From Hymenobacter lapidarius (lineage in GTDB: Bacteria; Bacteroidota; Bacteroidia; Cytophagales; Hymenobacteraceae), in assembly GCF_001816145.1 (NCBI RefSeq), contig NZ_MDZB01000109.1, forward strand, positions 1 through 64,000: a stretch of DNA of 64,000 bases, given 5' to 3'. The notes under the pieces are model-generated. The model did not search any database. It was not told the origin of the DNA and saw only the letters and a program-made list of their open reading frames with translations. The position numbers were made by a program, and so were the translations under genes. How positions within the stretch are numbered: position 1 is the first letter of the stretch; each line of letters starts with the position of its first letter. Of the stretch, positions 8,145-16,655 are shown piece after piece.

Positions 8145-9566
8145 CTACGGAAAGATGCCGAGTGACTGGTAGCTCACGCCCACTTTCTCAATGGCGCTGT
8201 AAAACGCCGCCGTGCGCAGGTCCTGGATGCCCTTCACGTCGTTCATCACCGCCCGAATTTCGTGGTAGGCCACTATCATGGTGTCTTCCAGACCGGAGCG
8301 GACGAGGTCAATTTCGTCGGTGCCGTGCACGATGAGGGCGCGCTCCTGCGGGCTGATGCTTTTGCCCGTGCTTTGCTCAATGGTGTTCACCAGCCGCTGC
8401 AGGGAGGCCTCCTCCGCGCGCTTGCCCATGCGCCCAAAGCGGACGTTGGATAGATTTTTCAGCCATTCGAAGTACGAAACCGTGACGCCGCCGGCGTTCA
8501 GGTACAGGTCGGGCAGCACCACGATGCCGCGTTCGAGCAGAATCTTTTCGGCGCCCCGGGTAACGGGTCCGTTGGCTCCTTCGGCAATTACTTTTGCCTT
8601 GATGCGGGCGGCGTTGCCCTCGTGAATCTGGTTTTCGAGAGCAGCGGGCAGGAGCACGTCGCACTCATATTCCAGCAGCTCGGCGGTATCGGGCACGTTG
8701 GTGGCCCCCGGATAATCCAGAATCGAGCCGCTGTCGGTGCGGTGCTGCACCACGGCTTCCACGTCGAGGCCATCGGCGTGGTAGATGCCACCTTCCCGCT
8801 CGGCAATGCCGGTTATCAGGGCGCCGTCTTTTTGCAGGAAGTGCGCCGCGTGGTAGCCCACGTTGCCCAGGCCCTGCACGATGATGCGCTTGCCGCTGAG
8901 GCCGCTGCCCAGGCCGATTTTCTTGACCATGTCCTCGTCGTTGAACAGCTCACGCAAGCCGAAAAACACACCCAGACCGGTAGCTTCCGTGCGGCCCCTG
9001 ATGCCGCCCTGGCCCACGGGCTTGCCCGTGACGCAGCCCAGTGCGCTGGTGTCGCCGTATTTAAAGGTGAGGTAGGTGTCGGCAATCCAGGCCATTTCGC
9101 GGCTGCCGGTGCCGTAGTCGGGCGCGGGCACGTCGGTGCCGGGGCCGATGAGGTTTTTCTTGATGAGCTCGCTGGCGTAGCGCCGCGTCACGCGTTCCAG
9201 CGTTTCGACGGAGCTGGTGCGGGGATTGATTTTTACGCCACCTTTGGCACCGCCGAAGGGTACATCGACCAAGGCACACTTAAACGTCATGAGGGTGGCC
9301 AGCGCCTTTACCTCGTCTTCGTCCACGTGCACGCTGTAGCGTATGCCGCCTTTGCTGGGCAGCTTGTGGTGGCTGTGCTGCACCCGAATGCCCTCAAACA
9401 CCTGGATTTTCCCTTCGACCTCCACCGGGAAATTAACCTTGTAGATGCTGTTGCAAGCCTTGATTTGGGCCAGAATACCGGGGTCGAGCTTGGAGAAGCT
9501 AGCGGCCTGGTCGTAAAACTGCAGCACGCTGTCGTAGAAATCCTTTCCCTCTATTGGCTGGCTCAT
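8145..9566 (-). CDS. Glu/Leu/Phe/Val dehydrogenase (glutamate dehydrogenase)
   Basis: This cytoplasmic enzyme interconverts an amino acid, most likely glutamate, with its 2-oxoacid and ammonium using NAD(P). Family marks are HHKLPSKGGIRYS and VDVPFGGAKGGV with the catalytic Lys, GPGTDVPAPDYGTGSREMAW, and the dinucleotide-binding loop GLGNVGYHAA (about residue 230). The length, 473 residues, is somewhat above the roughly 420-450 usual for hexameric GDHs. ATG 9566 (MSQPIEGKDF) is the natural start; the longer in-frame start at 9662 adds repeat-like sequence. It is the first gene of a minus-strand run and is followed by a strong terminator, so it is probably transcribed alone. Substrate preference between Glu and branched-chain residues is inferred. 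Confidence 0.9.
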   Translation of the reverse strand: MSQPIEGKDFYDSVLQFYDQAASFSKLDPGILAQIKACNSIYKVNFPVEVEGKIQVFEGIRVQHSHHKLPSKGGIRYSVHVDEDEVKALATLMTFKCALVDVPFGGAKGGVKINPRTSSVETLERVTRRYASELIKKNLIGPGTDVPAPDYGTGSREMAWIADTYLTFKYGDTSALGCVTGKPVGQGGIRGRTEATGLGVFFGLRELFNDEDMVKKIGLGSGLSGKRIIVQGLGNVGYHAAHFLQKDGALITGIAEREGGIYHADGLDVEAVVQHRTDSGSILDYPGATNVPDTAELLEYECDVLLPAALENQIHEGNAARIKAKVIAEGANGPVTRGAEKILLERGIVVLPDLYLNAGGVTVSYFEWLKNLSNVRFGRMGKRAEEASLQRLVNTIEQSTGKSISPQERALIVHGTDEIDLVRSGLEDTMIVAYHEIRAVMNDVKGIQDLRTAAFYSAIEKVGVSYQSLGIFP

Positions 9567-9699
9567 GCTTACAAGTTTAGGTGGCAGTATGCGCCTGCTA
9601 ACGGCAAATCCTATTGCACCGTTGTCCGGTTGAGAACCAGCAGTGGGCGCGAAGCATCGCATCGTGCCCTATTCTTTATCTGGCCCTGGCCGTTGGCTG

Positions 9700-9837
9700 G
9701 CGCGCGTCTGCAACGCGCTGCCGACTGGCGCCGAGCCTGCGTCCCGCCGGTGAATGGCGCGCGTTAGGGCCGTAAAAAACTGCCGGCCCAAGTCGCAGGC
9801 TCGAAACCAGTCAGCCACGCGTCACAGACGCGCGACA
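9700..9837. repeat. Imperfect inverted repeat, arms about 50 nt
   Basis: The left arm (about 9700-9752) contains GCGCGTCTG, GACTGG and CGAGCCTGCG. The right arm (about 9782-9837) contains the reverse complements CGCAGGCTCG, CCAGTC and CAGACGCGC in the right order and spacing. Roughly 30 bases separate the arms. It fills the gap between the divergent-side end of the dehydrogenase and the stop of the RND exporter. It looks like a REP/BIME-type or MITE-like dispersed element. Confidence 0.7.
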
Positions 9838-9856
9838 GCCCAGCAACTAACGTCAG

Positions 9857-12193
9857 TTACTTTATCTGGCCTTGGTTCTGAGACTCGGCCACCAGCTCAT
9901 CGGGCAGTACCACCTTAGCCTTGGGCCGCTTGTAGAAGTAGAGAATCAGAAGCGGCAGCAGCGTTAGCTCGGCCACCACGCCGAAAAGCAGCGTCAGGCC
10001 AATGAGCAGGCCGACGTAGAACGTGCCGTCGAATTTGGAGAAAAGCAGGGTGGAAAAGCCTCCCACCAGAATCAGGGAGGTAGTGATAACCGCCTTGCCC
10101 GCGAGCAGATACGTGCGGCGCACGGCCTTGAAAATGTCAGGTTCCTTCGCTAACGTCAGCCGCAGCTTCGAGATGAAGTGGATGGTGTCGTCGACGGCGA
10201 TGCCAAAGGCGATGGTAAAAATGATGCTGGTGCTCACCTTCATGCTCACGCCGGCCAGGCCCATCACCCCGGCCACAATGACGATGGGCAGCAGGTTGGG
10301 GATGAGCACCACGATGGTCATGCGCAGGGATTTAAACAGCCCAAGCACAATCAGCGTCACCATCAGCACATCAATGGCCATGCCCTGAATCATGTTCAGG
10401 GTGAGGTTTTCGTTGTTTTTGTCGATGAGGTTAGACGAACCCGTGAGGCGAGTGGTCAGCACAGTGGAGTCAACGGTGGCGCGCAGGTGCTGGCGCAAGG
10501 CGTCGTTCAGCTTGCCGGCTTGCACGCTGCCCACGTCGGCCATGCGGCCCGTGAGGCGGCCGGCCGAGCCGTCGGGCAGGGCCAGGGCGCTGAATTCTGC
10601 TTTTTTGCGGAACAGCCTGAGCTTGCCGCGCAGGCGTTTCAGCTCCAGTGTGTCGGCCGGGAGGCGGTATTCGGCCATCCCGCCGCCGTTCAGGGCCTTG
10701 CGCACCGACTTGACCAGCGTGACGGGCGAGGCGGCGAAGCGCAGGCCGTAGGTAGTTTCGAGGTAGCCCTCAATTTTCTCGGTTTCCCGCAGCACGTCTA
10801 GGTCGTAGATGTTGCGGCCGGACGCCGGCTTTAGCTCCATCTCAAAGGGACGCACCCCGGCAAACTGCCGCTCAAAAAAGGCGAAATCCTGCCGCACCGG
10901 GTCGCTTTTCGACAGGTCGTCGAGCAGGGCCGAGTTGATGCGCACCCGCGTGGACAGGCCGATGGCCGTGGCCAGCACCAGCCCGCTCACGATGAAAACC
11001 AGCCGGCGGCGCAGCAGCACCTGTCGAAACAGGCGGCCCAGCACGCCGTCCCAGCTGTGGCCCTGGCGGCGCGGCTCGCGCAGCTGGGGCTTGCCCAGCA
11101 GCACCAGCATGGCCGGCAGCAGCGTGAAGCTGAGGATAAAAGCCAGGATAATGGCCACGCCCGTAAACAGCCCGAAATTGTGAATGGGCCGGATAGTGGA
11201 CGTCATCAGCGTGAAAAACCCCAGGCTGGTGGTGAGCGCCGAAAGCCCTGACCCAAACCCGGATTCTTTGATGGTGGTCCAGAGCGCCTCCTTTTTACCG
11301 GCGCCGTAGCCCAGCTCGCTCACGTAGCGGCTGATGATGTGAATGGTATCACTCATGCCCACCACGAAGAGCATGAGCGGGAGCAGGGCCGTCATCAAGT
11401 CGATGCTCACGCCGAAGGCCGACATTACGCCCAGACCCCACAAAATGGCGCCCAGCACCACTATCAGCGGCAGCACCACGCCCCACCACGTGCGGAACGT
11501 GAGCCAGAGCAGCCCCGTGACCAGCAGCACCGACAGCGACATAAACACGACCAATTCCCACTTCAGGCGGTCGACAAACACGGACTGCGCCACCAGCTTG
11601 CCGGCGAAATGCACCTGCTCATCGGGCAGGCCCAGCCGGGTGATGCCGCCGCGCAGGGCCGCAAACAGCGAGTCGCCGGGCGGCTTTTCCAGGTCGGGGG
11701 TGATTTGGAGGACCAGCGCCACCGCCCGGGCATCAGGGCTGAAAACATTGCCCACTAGGCCGGGCGTGCGGTAAATCAGGGTGGAGTCGTCGGCCCGGCG
11801 GGCGGGCTCCTGCGCATAAGCGCCGGGGTGCAGGTACGGGATATTGAATACGCCCAGGCCCTCCACTACCGGGTTGGCCAGGGTGGTGGGGGAGGTCACG
11901 CTCAGCACGTGGCGCTGGCGCCGGGCCAGCTGCGTGAGGGAATCTACCTTCGCCAGGAAAGCGGGGTCGAAAACCGTTTTGCCGGCGGGGGCTTCCAGGC
12001 CCAGCAGCACGTAGTCGTTGTCGTTGCCGAAGCGTTGGGTGTAGCCCTGGTAATAGTCGAGGTCGGGGTCGCCGGCAGGGTAGAAGTCGTTGAAATTGTA
12101 GTTGAATCGCAGTTGCGCGGTCGAATACGCGCTCAGGGCGGTGATGAGGCCCAGCAGAACGAGGGTGAGGTGGGCAAGGCGACGGATGGGCAT
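9857..12193 (-). CDS. RND/MMPL-family exporter (HAE3-like)
   Basis: This 778-residue polytopic membrane protein belongs to the RND superfamily MMPL/HAE3 type. An N-terminal helix (HLTLVLLGLITALSAY) is followed by a large periplasmic domain, a block of about five helices (from about residue 215, including GMSDTIHII near 285), then helix, periplasmic domain and second helix block. The two halves repeat the same architecture. The second half carries FGIAVDDTIHFISKLRL, the conserved Asp-containing TM4 segment that in RND proteins relays protons. HAE3 members often export lipids or hopanoids, but the substrate here is unknown. No adaptor or TolC gene is adjacent. It diverges from a small secreted Cys-rich protein gene; the gap of 161 bases must hold both promoters. 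Confidence 0.85.
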   Translation of the reverse strand: MPIRRLAHLTLVLLGLITALSAYSTAQLRFNYNFNDFYPAGDPDLDYYQGYTQRFGNDNDYVLLGLEAPAGKTVFDPAFLAKVDSLTQLARRQRHVLSVTSPTTLANPVVEGLGVFNIPYLHPGAYAQEPARRADDSTLIYRTPGLVGNVFSPDARAVALVLQITPDLEKPPGDSLFAALRGGITRLGLPDEQVHFAGKLVAQSVFVDRLKWELVVFMSLSVLLVTGLLWLTFRTWWGVVLPLIVVLGAILWGLGVMSAFGVSIDLMTALLPLMLFVVGMSDTIHIISRYVSELGYGAGKKEALWTTIKESGFGSGLSALTTSLGFFTLMTSTIRPIHNFGLFTGVAIILAFILSFTLLPAMLVLLGKPQLREPRRQGHSWDGVLGRLFRQVLLRRRLVFIVSGLVLATAIGLSTRVRINSALLDDLSKSDPVRQDFAFFERQFAGVRPFEMELKPASGRNIYDLDVLRETEKIEGYLETTYGLRFAASPVTLVKSVRKALNGGGMAEYRLPADTLELKRLRGKLRLFRKKAEFSALALPDGSAGRLTGRMADVGSVQAGKLNDALRQHLRATVDSTVLTTRLTGSSNLIDKNNENLTLNMIQGMAIDVLMVTLIVLGLFKSLRMTIVVLIPNLLPIVIVAGVMGLAGVSMKVSTSIIFTIAFGIAVDDTIHFISKLRLTLAKEPDIFKAVRRTYLLAGKAVITTSLILVGGFSTLLFSKFDGTFYVGLLIGLTLLFGVVAELTLLPLLILYFYKRPKAKVVLPDELVAESQNQGQIK

Positions 12194-12354
12194 CGGGCAA
12201 GCCGCGCAGCCGGGACAAACCCCAACCCAGCAGCATCAAAATAGGTACAAACGAGTAACGCCGGGGGCCGATAAAAGCTACTGCCGCAGGTGTATCTTAG
12301 AGGCCACAAACCCGCTTTTTTCATCTTTTGTTTCTCCTTGCCTTCCCAATTATC

Positions 12355-12594
12355 ATGAAAAAGACCCTGTTTGCCCTCGCATTGCTGGCTTTCACCGGTA
12401 CCACCGCTTTCGCCCACGAAGGCGACGAAAAAGAAGGTAAGAAAGGCAAGAAGAAAGCCGTTTGCACCACTGAGGCTAAAGCCAGCTGCAGCAAGGAGAT
12501 GGCTGCGGCCATGCCCAACTGCTGCATGAACAAAGGCGCCAAAACCGCTGCCGTGAAGCCCGCCGAGAAAGCCCCTGCCACGGTGAAGCTATAG
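12355..12594 (+). CDS. Small secreted Lys/Cys-rich protein
   Basis: A 79-residue protein begins with the signal peptide MKKTLFALALLAFTGTTAFA, likely cleaved before HEGDEKEG. The mature part is short, very basic (EGKKGKKKA) and has four cysteines (VCTT, SCSK, NCCMN) plus a His-Glu-Asp-rich start. That composition is compatible with metal binding, but no known family is recognised. The ATG at 12355 gives the signal peptide. The gene diverges from the RND exporter and is closed by an unusually long perfect hairpin. Function is unknown. Confidence 0.65.
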   Translation: MKKTLFALALLAFTGTTAFAHEGDEKEGKKGKKKAVCTTEAKASCSKEMAAAMPNCCMNKGAKTAAVKPAEKAPATVKL

Positions 12595-12606
12595 TTGCTG
12601 CTGGCT

Positions 12607-12676
12607 TTGGCATTTATAGAAAAACAGAAAGCCGCCTTGGAAACGAGGCGGCTTTCTGTTTTTCTATAAATGCCAA
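12607..12676. terminator. Long perfect hairpin terminator (31-bp arms)
   Basis: Arms 12607-12637 and 12646-12676 are perfectly complementary around an 8-base loop. The GC-rich core AAAGCCGCCT / AGGCGGCTTT is flanked by CAGAAAAAC-type and TATAAATG sequence, so T-rich runs follow the core on both strands. It follows the small secreted protein gene by 12 bases. A 31-bp perfect stem is much longer than most intrinsic terminators. Confidence 0.8.
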
Positions 12677-12685
12677 TCCGCCTCA

Positions 12686-12775
12686 GAACTTTCATGCTGA
12701 GCGGAGCCTCCTATTACCGCTGAACGACCGGTTCTGCCCTGATAGGATGCTTAGCTGCACTCAGCATGACAGTTT
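12686..12775. repeat. CATGCTGAGC-type palindromic repeat, copy 1
   Basis: The left end reads AACTTTCATGCTGAG and the right end CTCAGCATGACAGTTT. Further inside, TCCTATTA pairs imperfectly with TGATAGGA. It shares its ends with the copy at 49209-49303, so this is a dispersed intergenic family. It lies between the terminator and thyA. Confidence 0.6.
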
Positions 12776-12885
12776 ATATTGGGTACGTTCTAAGCAGAGT
12801 TGGACCGCTCCAAGGCTGTTTTGTGGCACAACGCGAATGCGGGCCTGTATGGGCGTGCTTATTTTTGCCTTTTACTCCTCTTGCT

Positions 12886-13680
12886 ATGCGCCAATACCAA
12901 GCCCTGCTCCGCCAAATCCTCGCCACCGGCACCGTGAAAACCGACCGTACTGGCACGGGCACCGTGTCTATTTTTGGACCCCAGATGCGGTTCAATCTGG
13001 CTGAGGGGTTCCCACTGGTCACCACCAAAAAGGTGCACTTGAAGAGCATCATCCACGAATTGCTGTGGTTCCTGCAGGGTGACACCAACATTGCCTACCT
13101 TAGGGAGCACGGCGTGAAAATTTGGGATGAGTGGGCCGATGCCGCCGGCGAGCTGGGCCCCGTGTACGGCCACCAGTGGCGCAGCTGGCCCGATGGCCGC
13201 GGCGGCCATATCGACCAAATCAGCACCATCATCCAGCAGCTCAAGACCCAGCCCGACTCGCGCCGCATCCTCGTGTCGGCCTGGAACGTGGCCGAGCTGC
13301 CCGAAATGAAGCTGCAGCCCTGTCATGCGCTTTTCCAATTTTATGTGGCCGACGGCAAGCTTTCGTGCCAGCTCTACCAACGTTCGGCCGATGTGTTTTT
13401 GGGGGTGCCCTTCAACATTGCCAGCTACGCGCTGCTCACCCTCATGGTGGCCCAGGTGACGGGCCTGCAACCCGGCGAATTCATCTGGACCGGCGGCGAC
13501 ACCCACCTCTACAGCAACCACCTCGAACAAGCCAACCTGCAGCTGACCCGCGAGCCCCACGCCCTGCCCCAGATGCGCATCAACCCAGCGGTGATGGATA
13601 TTTTCGGGTTCAAGTACGAAGACTTTAAGCTGGAAAACTATGAGCCCTGGCCCGCAATAAAAGCGCCGGTTGCCGTTTAG
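12886..13680 (+). CDS. thyA: Thymidylate synthase
   Basis: ThyA methylates dUMP to dTMP with 5,10-methylenetetrahydrofolate. At 264 residues the protein is the same length as the E. coli enzyme. Family marks are [18 protein letters not shown] near the N-terminus, [22 protein letters not shown], the catalytic Cys in [13 protein letters not shown] (about residue 146), [18 protein letters not shown] and the end segment [19 protein letters not shown]. The ATG at 12886 matches the family start (MRQYQALLR); the ORF extends upstream through repeat sequence and is not used. It is followed after 8 bases by a TonB-C protein gene. Confidence 0.96.
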   Translation: MRQYQALLRQILATGTVKTDRTGTGTVSIFGPQMRFNLAEGFPLVTTKKVHLKSIIHELLWFLQGDTNIAYLREHGVKIWDEWADAAGELGPVYGHQWRSWPDGRGGHIDQISTIIQQLKTQPDSRRILVSAWNVAELPEMKLQPCHALFQFYVADGKLSCQLYQRSADVFLGVPFNIASYALLTLMVAQVTGLQPGEFIWTGGDTHLYSNHLEQANLQLTREPHALPQMRINPAVMDIFGFKYEDFKLENYEPWPAIKAPVAV

Positions 13681-13688
13681 GTAACCGG

Positions 13689-14189
13689 ATGAAACTATTG
13701 CTACTAACCGCTTTATATAGTGGCGTCTGCTGCTCAGCGCAAGCACAGACCTACTCCGCGCCCGGAATGCCACTGCATTTGCAGCGCCGGGTGCCGCCAC
13801 CAGTAGCGAAGCCTAATGTGCCCGGTGTTGCTGTCGTTTCGCCTATGCTGCCGCGTTTCTGGCAGCAAACCGATACTGCCCGCCGCCGGGAATCTCATCA
13901 GTTTTACCACTTTATAAATAGCCAACTCAAGTATCCAGGTAATACGCTGCGAGCAGGAATTGACGGGATACTATATGTGCACCTGACAATTGCAGCCACC
14001 GGTGCTGTAAGCCAAGCAATGATTAAGCGGCGCGAGTTAAAAGCGGAAGGAGGAGAAGATTCCTATGCTGAAAAAGGCTATGCTGACCTAGACGCCGAAG
14101 TCCTGCGGGTGGCGCGTTTCCTGCGCTTTCAGCCCAATGGTGCGGCGACTGATACGATTACTATTGCTTATCGTTTCAGAATGCAGTAA
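13689..14189 (+). CDS. TonB C-terminal domain-like exported protein
   Basis: This 166-residue protein starts with MKLLLLTALYSGVCCSAQAQ, a signal peptide. The C-terminal half resembles a TonB-C domain: INSQLKYPGNTLRAGIDGIL, YVHLTIAATGAVS, and LRVARFLRFQPNGAATDTIT close to the end. It lacks a membrane-spanning energy-coupling helix typical of true TonB. It is probably a periplasmic protein using the domain as a binding module, as is frequent in this phylum. It starts 8 bases after thyA and overlaps the convergent aminotransferase by 14 bases. Its role is unknown. Confidence 0.7.
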   Translation: MKLLLLTALYSGVCCSAQAQTYSAPGMPLHLQRRVPPPVAKPNVPGVAVVSPMLPRFWQQTDTARRRESHQFYHFINSQLKYPGNTLRAGIDGILYVHLTIAATGAVSQAMIKRRELKAEGGEDSYAEKGYADLDAEVLRVARFLRFQPNGAATDTITIAYRFRMQ

Positions 14190-14979
14190 AAACGGTGTTG
14201 GGAGCGTTAAATAATGTGTTTTTAACCCTTTGCAATGTTCTGACGGCCGCGATATTGGCCGTAAAAGCTGCATCCGCCGCCAGTAATTCTTTTTTTTCAA
14301 ACAGCCCTTCCCGGCAGTCCATTCCCGCCGCCCGCGCCGCTCGCATCACCTGTGCCCGGCGCACGCCAGCCACGCAACCGCTTTCTAGCGAAGGGGTAAA
14401 CAGCACGCCGTCTTTCTCCCAGAAAATAGCTGCCGCGCCCGCCTCTGCTACGTGTCCGTGGGCATCGCAGAGAATAATTTCATCGAGTCCACGCTGTTGC
14501 CGCTCGTGGGCGGCCCGCACGTAGAGCCACGCCTGCGGGCCTTTGCAAAAGCTGAGTGGGGAATAAATGGAATGGGTTTCGAGGGCAAAGTCAGCTTTGG
14601 CAATGGGCGAATCATCGGCGACAAAAGGCTCAGCGGTGGCCAGCCATTCGGCGGCATCGGTGAGGGGCGTGTAGCGCCCGCCGCCGCCGCGCCAGAGTTG
14701 CAGGCGCAGGCGGGCGTCGGGCAGGGCGTTGGCTTGCGCGAGGGCGGCCAGCGTGGTTTCCAGGGCTTCGGCAGTGGCCAGCGCGGCGGGCAGCGTGAGG
14801 TAGAGGGCCGCTGCGGCCTGCTGCATGCGGGCGTAGTGCTCGGCCGCGAGGCGCAGGCGGCCCGCCGTGAAAACCAGCGTTTCAAAAAAACCGTCGCCAA
14901 AGGCCAGTCCGCGGTTGGGCAGCGTCAGGCCAAATTCCTCCGTGGCCTGCAAGCGGCCGTTGTAAAGCAATTGCTTCAT
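14176..14979 (-). CDS. Aminotransferase class IV (PabC / D-amino acid aminotransferase-like)
   Basis: This 267-residue PLP enzyme has fold type IV. It begins MKQLLYNGRLQATEEFGLTL, then NRGLAFGDGFFETLVF, the family start. The PLP lysine is likely in SFCKGPQAWLY (about residue 143), followed by GLDEIILCDAHGHVAEAG and ESGCVAGVRR. Members make 4-aminobenzoate from aminodeoxychorismate (PabC) or transaminate branched-chain or D-amino acids. The sequence does not decide between them, though length and the FGDGFFET motif favour PabC-like. It follows dprA by 52 bases on the same strand. Its 3' end overlaps the convergent TonB-C gene. Confidence 0.82.
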   Translation of the reverse strand: MKQLLYNGRLQATEEFGLTLPNRGLAFGDGFFETLVFTAGRLRLAAEHYARMQQAAAALYLTLPAALATAEALETTLAALAQANALPDARLRLQLWRGGGGRYTPLTDAAEWLATAEPFVADDSPIAKADFALETHSIYSPLSFCKGPQAWLYVRAAHERQQRGLDEIILCDAHGHVAEAGAAAIFWEKDGVLFTPSLESGCVAGVRRAQVMRAARAAGMDCREGLFEKKELLAADAAFTANIAAVRTLQRVKNTLFNAPNTVFTAF

Positions 14980-15031
14980 CGCGCCAGCCACAAAATCCGT
15001 AAAATCTGAAAAAGCCCCATGAATCCGTGGT

Positions 15032-16156
15032 TCAGAAGAGGAGAAACTTCTTGCCAGGCAGCGCCCGCACCACGCCCCGGAACTCCAGGGCCAGCAGCAG
15101 CGAAGCCACGGCGTAGATGGGCAGCTGGGCCTTCCAGGCCAATTCGTCCATTTGCAGCTCACGGCCGGGCGCGGCGGCCAGCACGGCTATCAGCCCAAAT
15201 TCATCGGCCGTAAAATCATCGGGCGAATACGAAATGGTGGGTTTGAACTTGCCCGACTGGTGTAAAGCGGCGTCCCAGTTCAGCAGCTGTTCCAAATCGA
15301 GCGGCTCGGTGTAAATGGCCGCTTTGTTGGCTTTGATAAGCGCGTTGCAGCCGGCCGATGCCTCCGAGCCCAGGTTGCCGGGCACGGCCAGCACGTCGCG
15401 GTCATAGCTCAGGGCCAGCTCAGCGGTGATAAGGGCGCCGCCTTTGATGGCGGCTTCCACCACCACGGTACCGTCGGAAAGGCCCGCTATAATGCGGTTG
15501 CGGGCCGGAAAGTTGTAGCGGTCGGGCGGCGTGCCGAAGGGAAATTCGGTGAGCAGACCGCCCTGCTCGCGCATTTTATCGGCGGTTTTTTGGTGGGCGT
15601 GCGGGTAAATTCGGTCCAGACCGGTAGCCATCACCCCCACGGTTTCCAAGCCTTCCTGCAGAGCGGCGCGGTGGGCCATGATGTCGATGCCATACGCTAG
15701 GCCGCTCACTACCAACGGCCGGTGGGGCAGCAGCCCTTGTACAATGCGCTCGGTTTGCTCGCGGCCGTAGTCGGTGGCTTTGCGGGTGCCTACCAGCGCC
15801 ACGGTTTTGGGGGCGTTCAGGTCGGCCGTGCCCTGATAGTAGAGAATGGCGGGCGCGTCTGGAATCTGTTTGAGGCGGTTGGGAAAGCGTTTGCTGGTGT
15901 AAAAAATGATTTCCACGCCGTCCTTCTCGGCTTTTTTCAGGTCGGCTTCGGCTTTGCGGAAAGCGGTTTCACGGTCCTTGCCAGTGAGAATAGTCACAGT
16001 GGCTGCACCCACACCGGGAATGCGGCGCAGCTTGCCGGGCGGCATCATCAGCACATTTTTGGCTGAGCCGCCGTAGCTCATCAGCTGCCGCGTGAGCTGC
16101 GGGCCGATGCCGGGAATCAGCGTAAGGGCCAGCTCGTGGAAGAGGAGTTCGTTCAT
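15032..16156 (-). CDS. dprA: DNA-processing protein DprA
   Basis: DprA binds incoming single-stranded DNA during transformation and loads RecA. The 374-residue protein has an N-terminal helix-hairpin-helix region (IPGIGPQLTRQL and IPGVGAATV), then the DprA Rossmann fold: VALVGTRKATDYG, VSGLAYGIDIMAHRAAL, GLDRIYPHAH, FPARNRIIAGLS, VVVEAAIKGGALITAE and VPGNLGSEASAGCNALI. A C-terminal winged-helix domain follows (DEFGLIAVL, LQMDELAWKA, LLLALEFRG). All core motifs are intact. It is separated from the upstream DUF559 gene only by one arm of an inverted repeat. Confidence 0.95.
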   Translation of the reverse strand: MNELLFHELALTLIPGIGPQLTRQLMSYGGSAKNVLMMPPGKLRRIPGVGAATVTILTGKDRETAFRKAEADLKKAEKDGVEIIFYTSKRFPNRLKQIPDAPAILYYQGTADLNAPKTVALVGTRKATDYGREQTERIVQGLLPHRPLVVSGLAYGIDIMAHRAALQEGLETVGVMATGLDRIYPHAHQKTADKMREQGGLLTEFPFGTPPDRYNFPARNRIIAGLSDGTVVVEAAIKGGALITAELALSYDRDVLAVPGNLGSEASAGCNALIKANKAAIYTEPLDLEQLLNWDAALHQSGKFKPTISYSPDDFTADEFGLIAVLAAAPGRELQMDELAWKAQLPIYAVASLLLALEFRGVVRALPGKKFLLF

Positions 16157-16159
16157 CGG

Positions 16160-16214
16160 TTCACCTCACCCCCCGGCCCCCTCTCCTTGGGGAGAGGGGG
16201 AGCCTGATGACTTT
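16160..16214. repeat. Inverted repeat arm, dprA side of the DUF559 cassette
   Basis: The arm reads from CCTCACCCCCCGGCCCCC through CTCTCCTTGGGGAGAG to GGGGGAGCCTGATGACTTT and itself contains a small palindrome. Its reverse complement is found, diverged and with a substituted centre, at 16656-16723. It encodes the last residues (SPSPQGEGAGG) of the DUF559 protein. Confidence 0.75.
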
Positions 16215-16630
16215 GGGCTGGGTAAGTAGTTGTTGAGGTAGGTAGAAATTAGGTTTAGAATGTGGGTTGGGTGCTGTAGAACTTCTTCATTGGTAAAGCG
16301 CCTGTTGTGAAACCCCAATTCTTGTAAATCGTGCGTGCGGCCTCCGTCATATTGGGCTTGCTCTACTTCAAAATGATACTCGCCATCCACTTCAATAATA
16401 AGCCAGGCGGGTAGGCAAGTGAAATCAACGATGTATCGCTCGATAGCGTGTTGACGCCGAGAGCGCGGCGCCAAAATATTGCTCCTCAGCAATTGCCAAA
16501 GCGCATTTTCCGCCTTCGTTAAGCCATGACGATTCGAGTAGGCGAAGCCTTTTAGTATCCGCCACCGCTCTGCATTAGTCATGTAAGCGTGATAGTGTGA
16601 CAGCTTATCATCTAATTCAGTGCGCATCAA
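16166..16630 (-). CDS. DUF559 domain endonuclease-like protein in a repeat-bounded cassette
   Basis: This protein of 154 residues belongs to the DUF559 group, distant relatives of very-short-patch repair endonucleases with a PD-(D/E)XK-like fold. Recognisable parts are LTKAENALWQLLRS, RRQHAIERYIVDFTC, IIEVDGEYHFE (acidic active-site strand) and ELGFHNRRFTNEEVL near the C-terminus. The reaction, if any, is unproven. The gene is framed by inverted repeat arms, and its last dozen residues are encoded by one arm. The cassette is inserted precisely between dprA and merR. The start could also be the second ATG at 16627 or the one at MTNAERWR. GC content is lower than in the neighbours, which supports transfer. 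Confidence 0.8.
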   Translation of the reverse strand: MMRTELDDKLSHYHAYMTNAERWRILKGFAYSNRHGLTKAENALWQLLRSNILAPRSRRQHAIERYIVDFTCLPAWLIIEVDGEYHFEVEQAQYDGGRTHDLQELGFHNRRFTNEEVLQHPTHILNLISTYLNNYLPSPKSSGSPSPQGEGAGG

Positions 16631-16655
16631 TTAAACGCGGTGAGTAGGATTTGAA

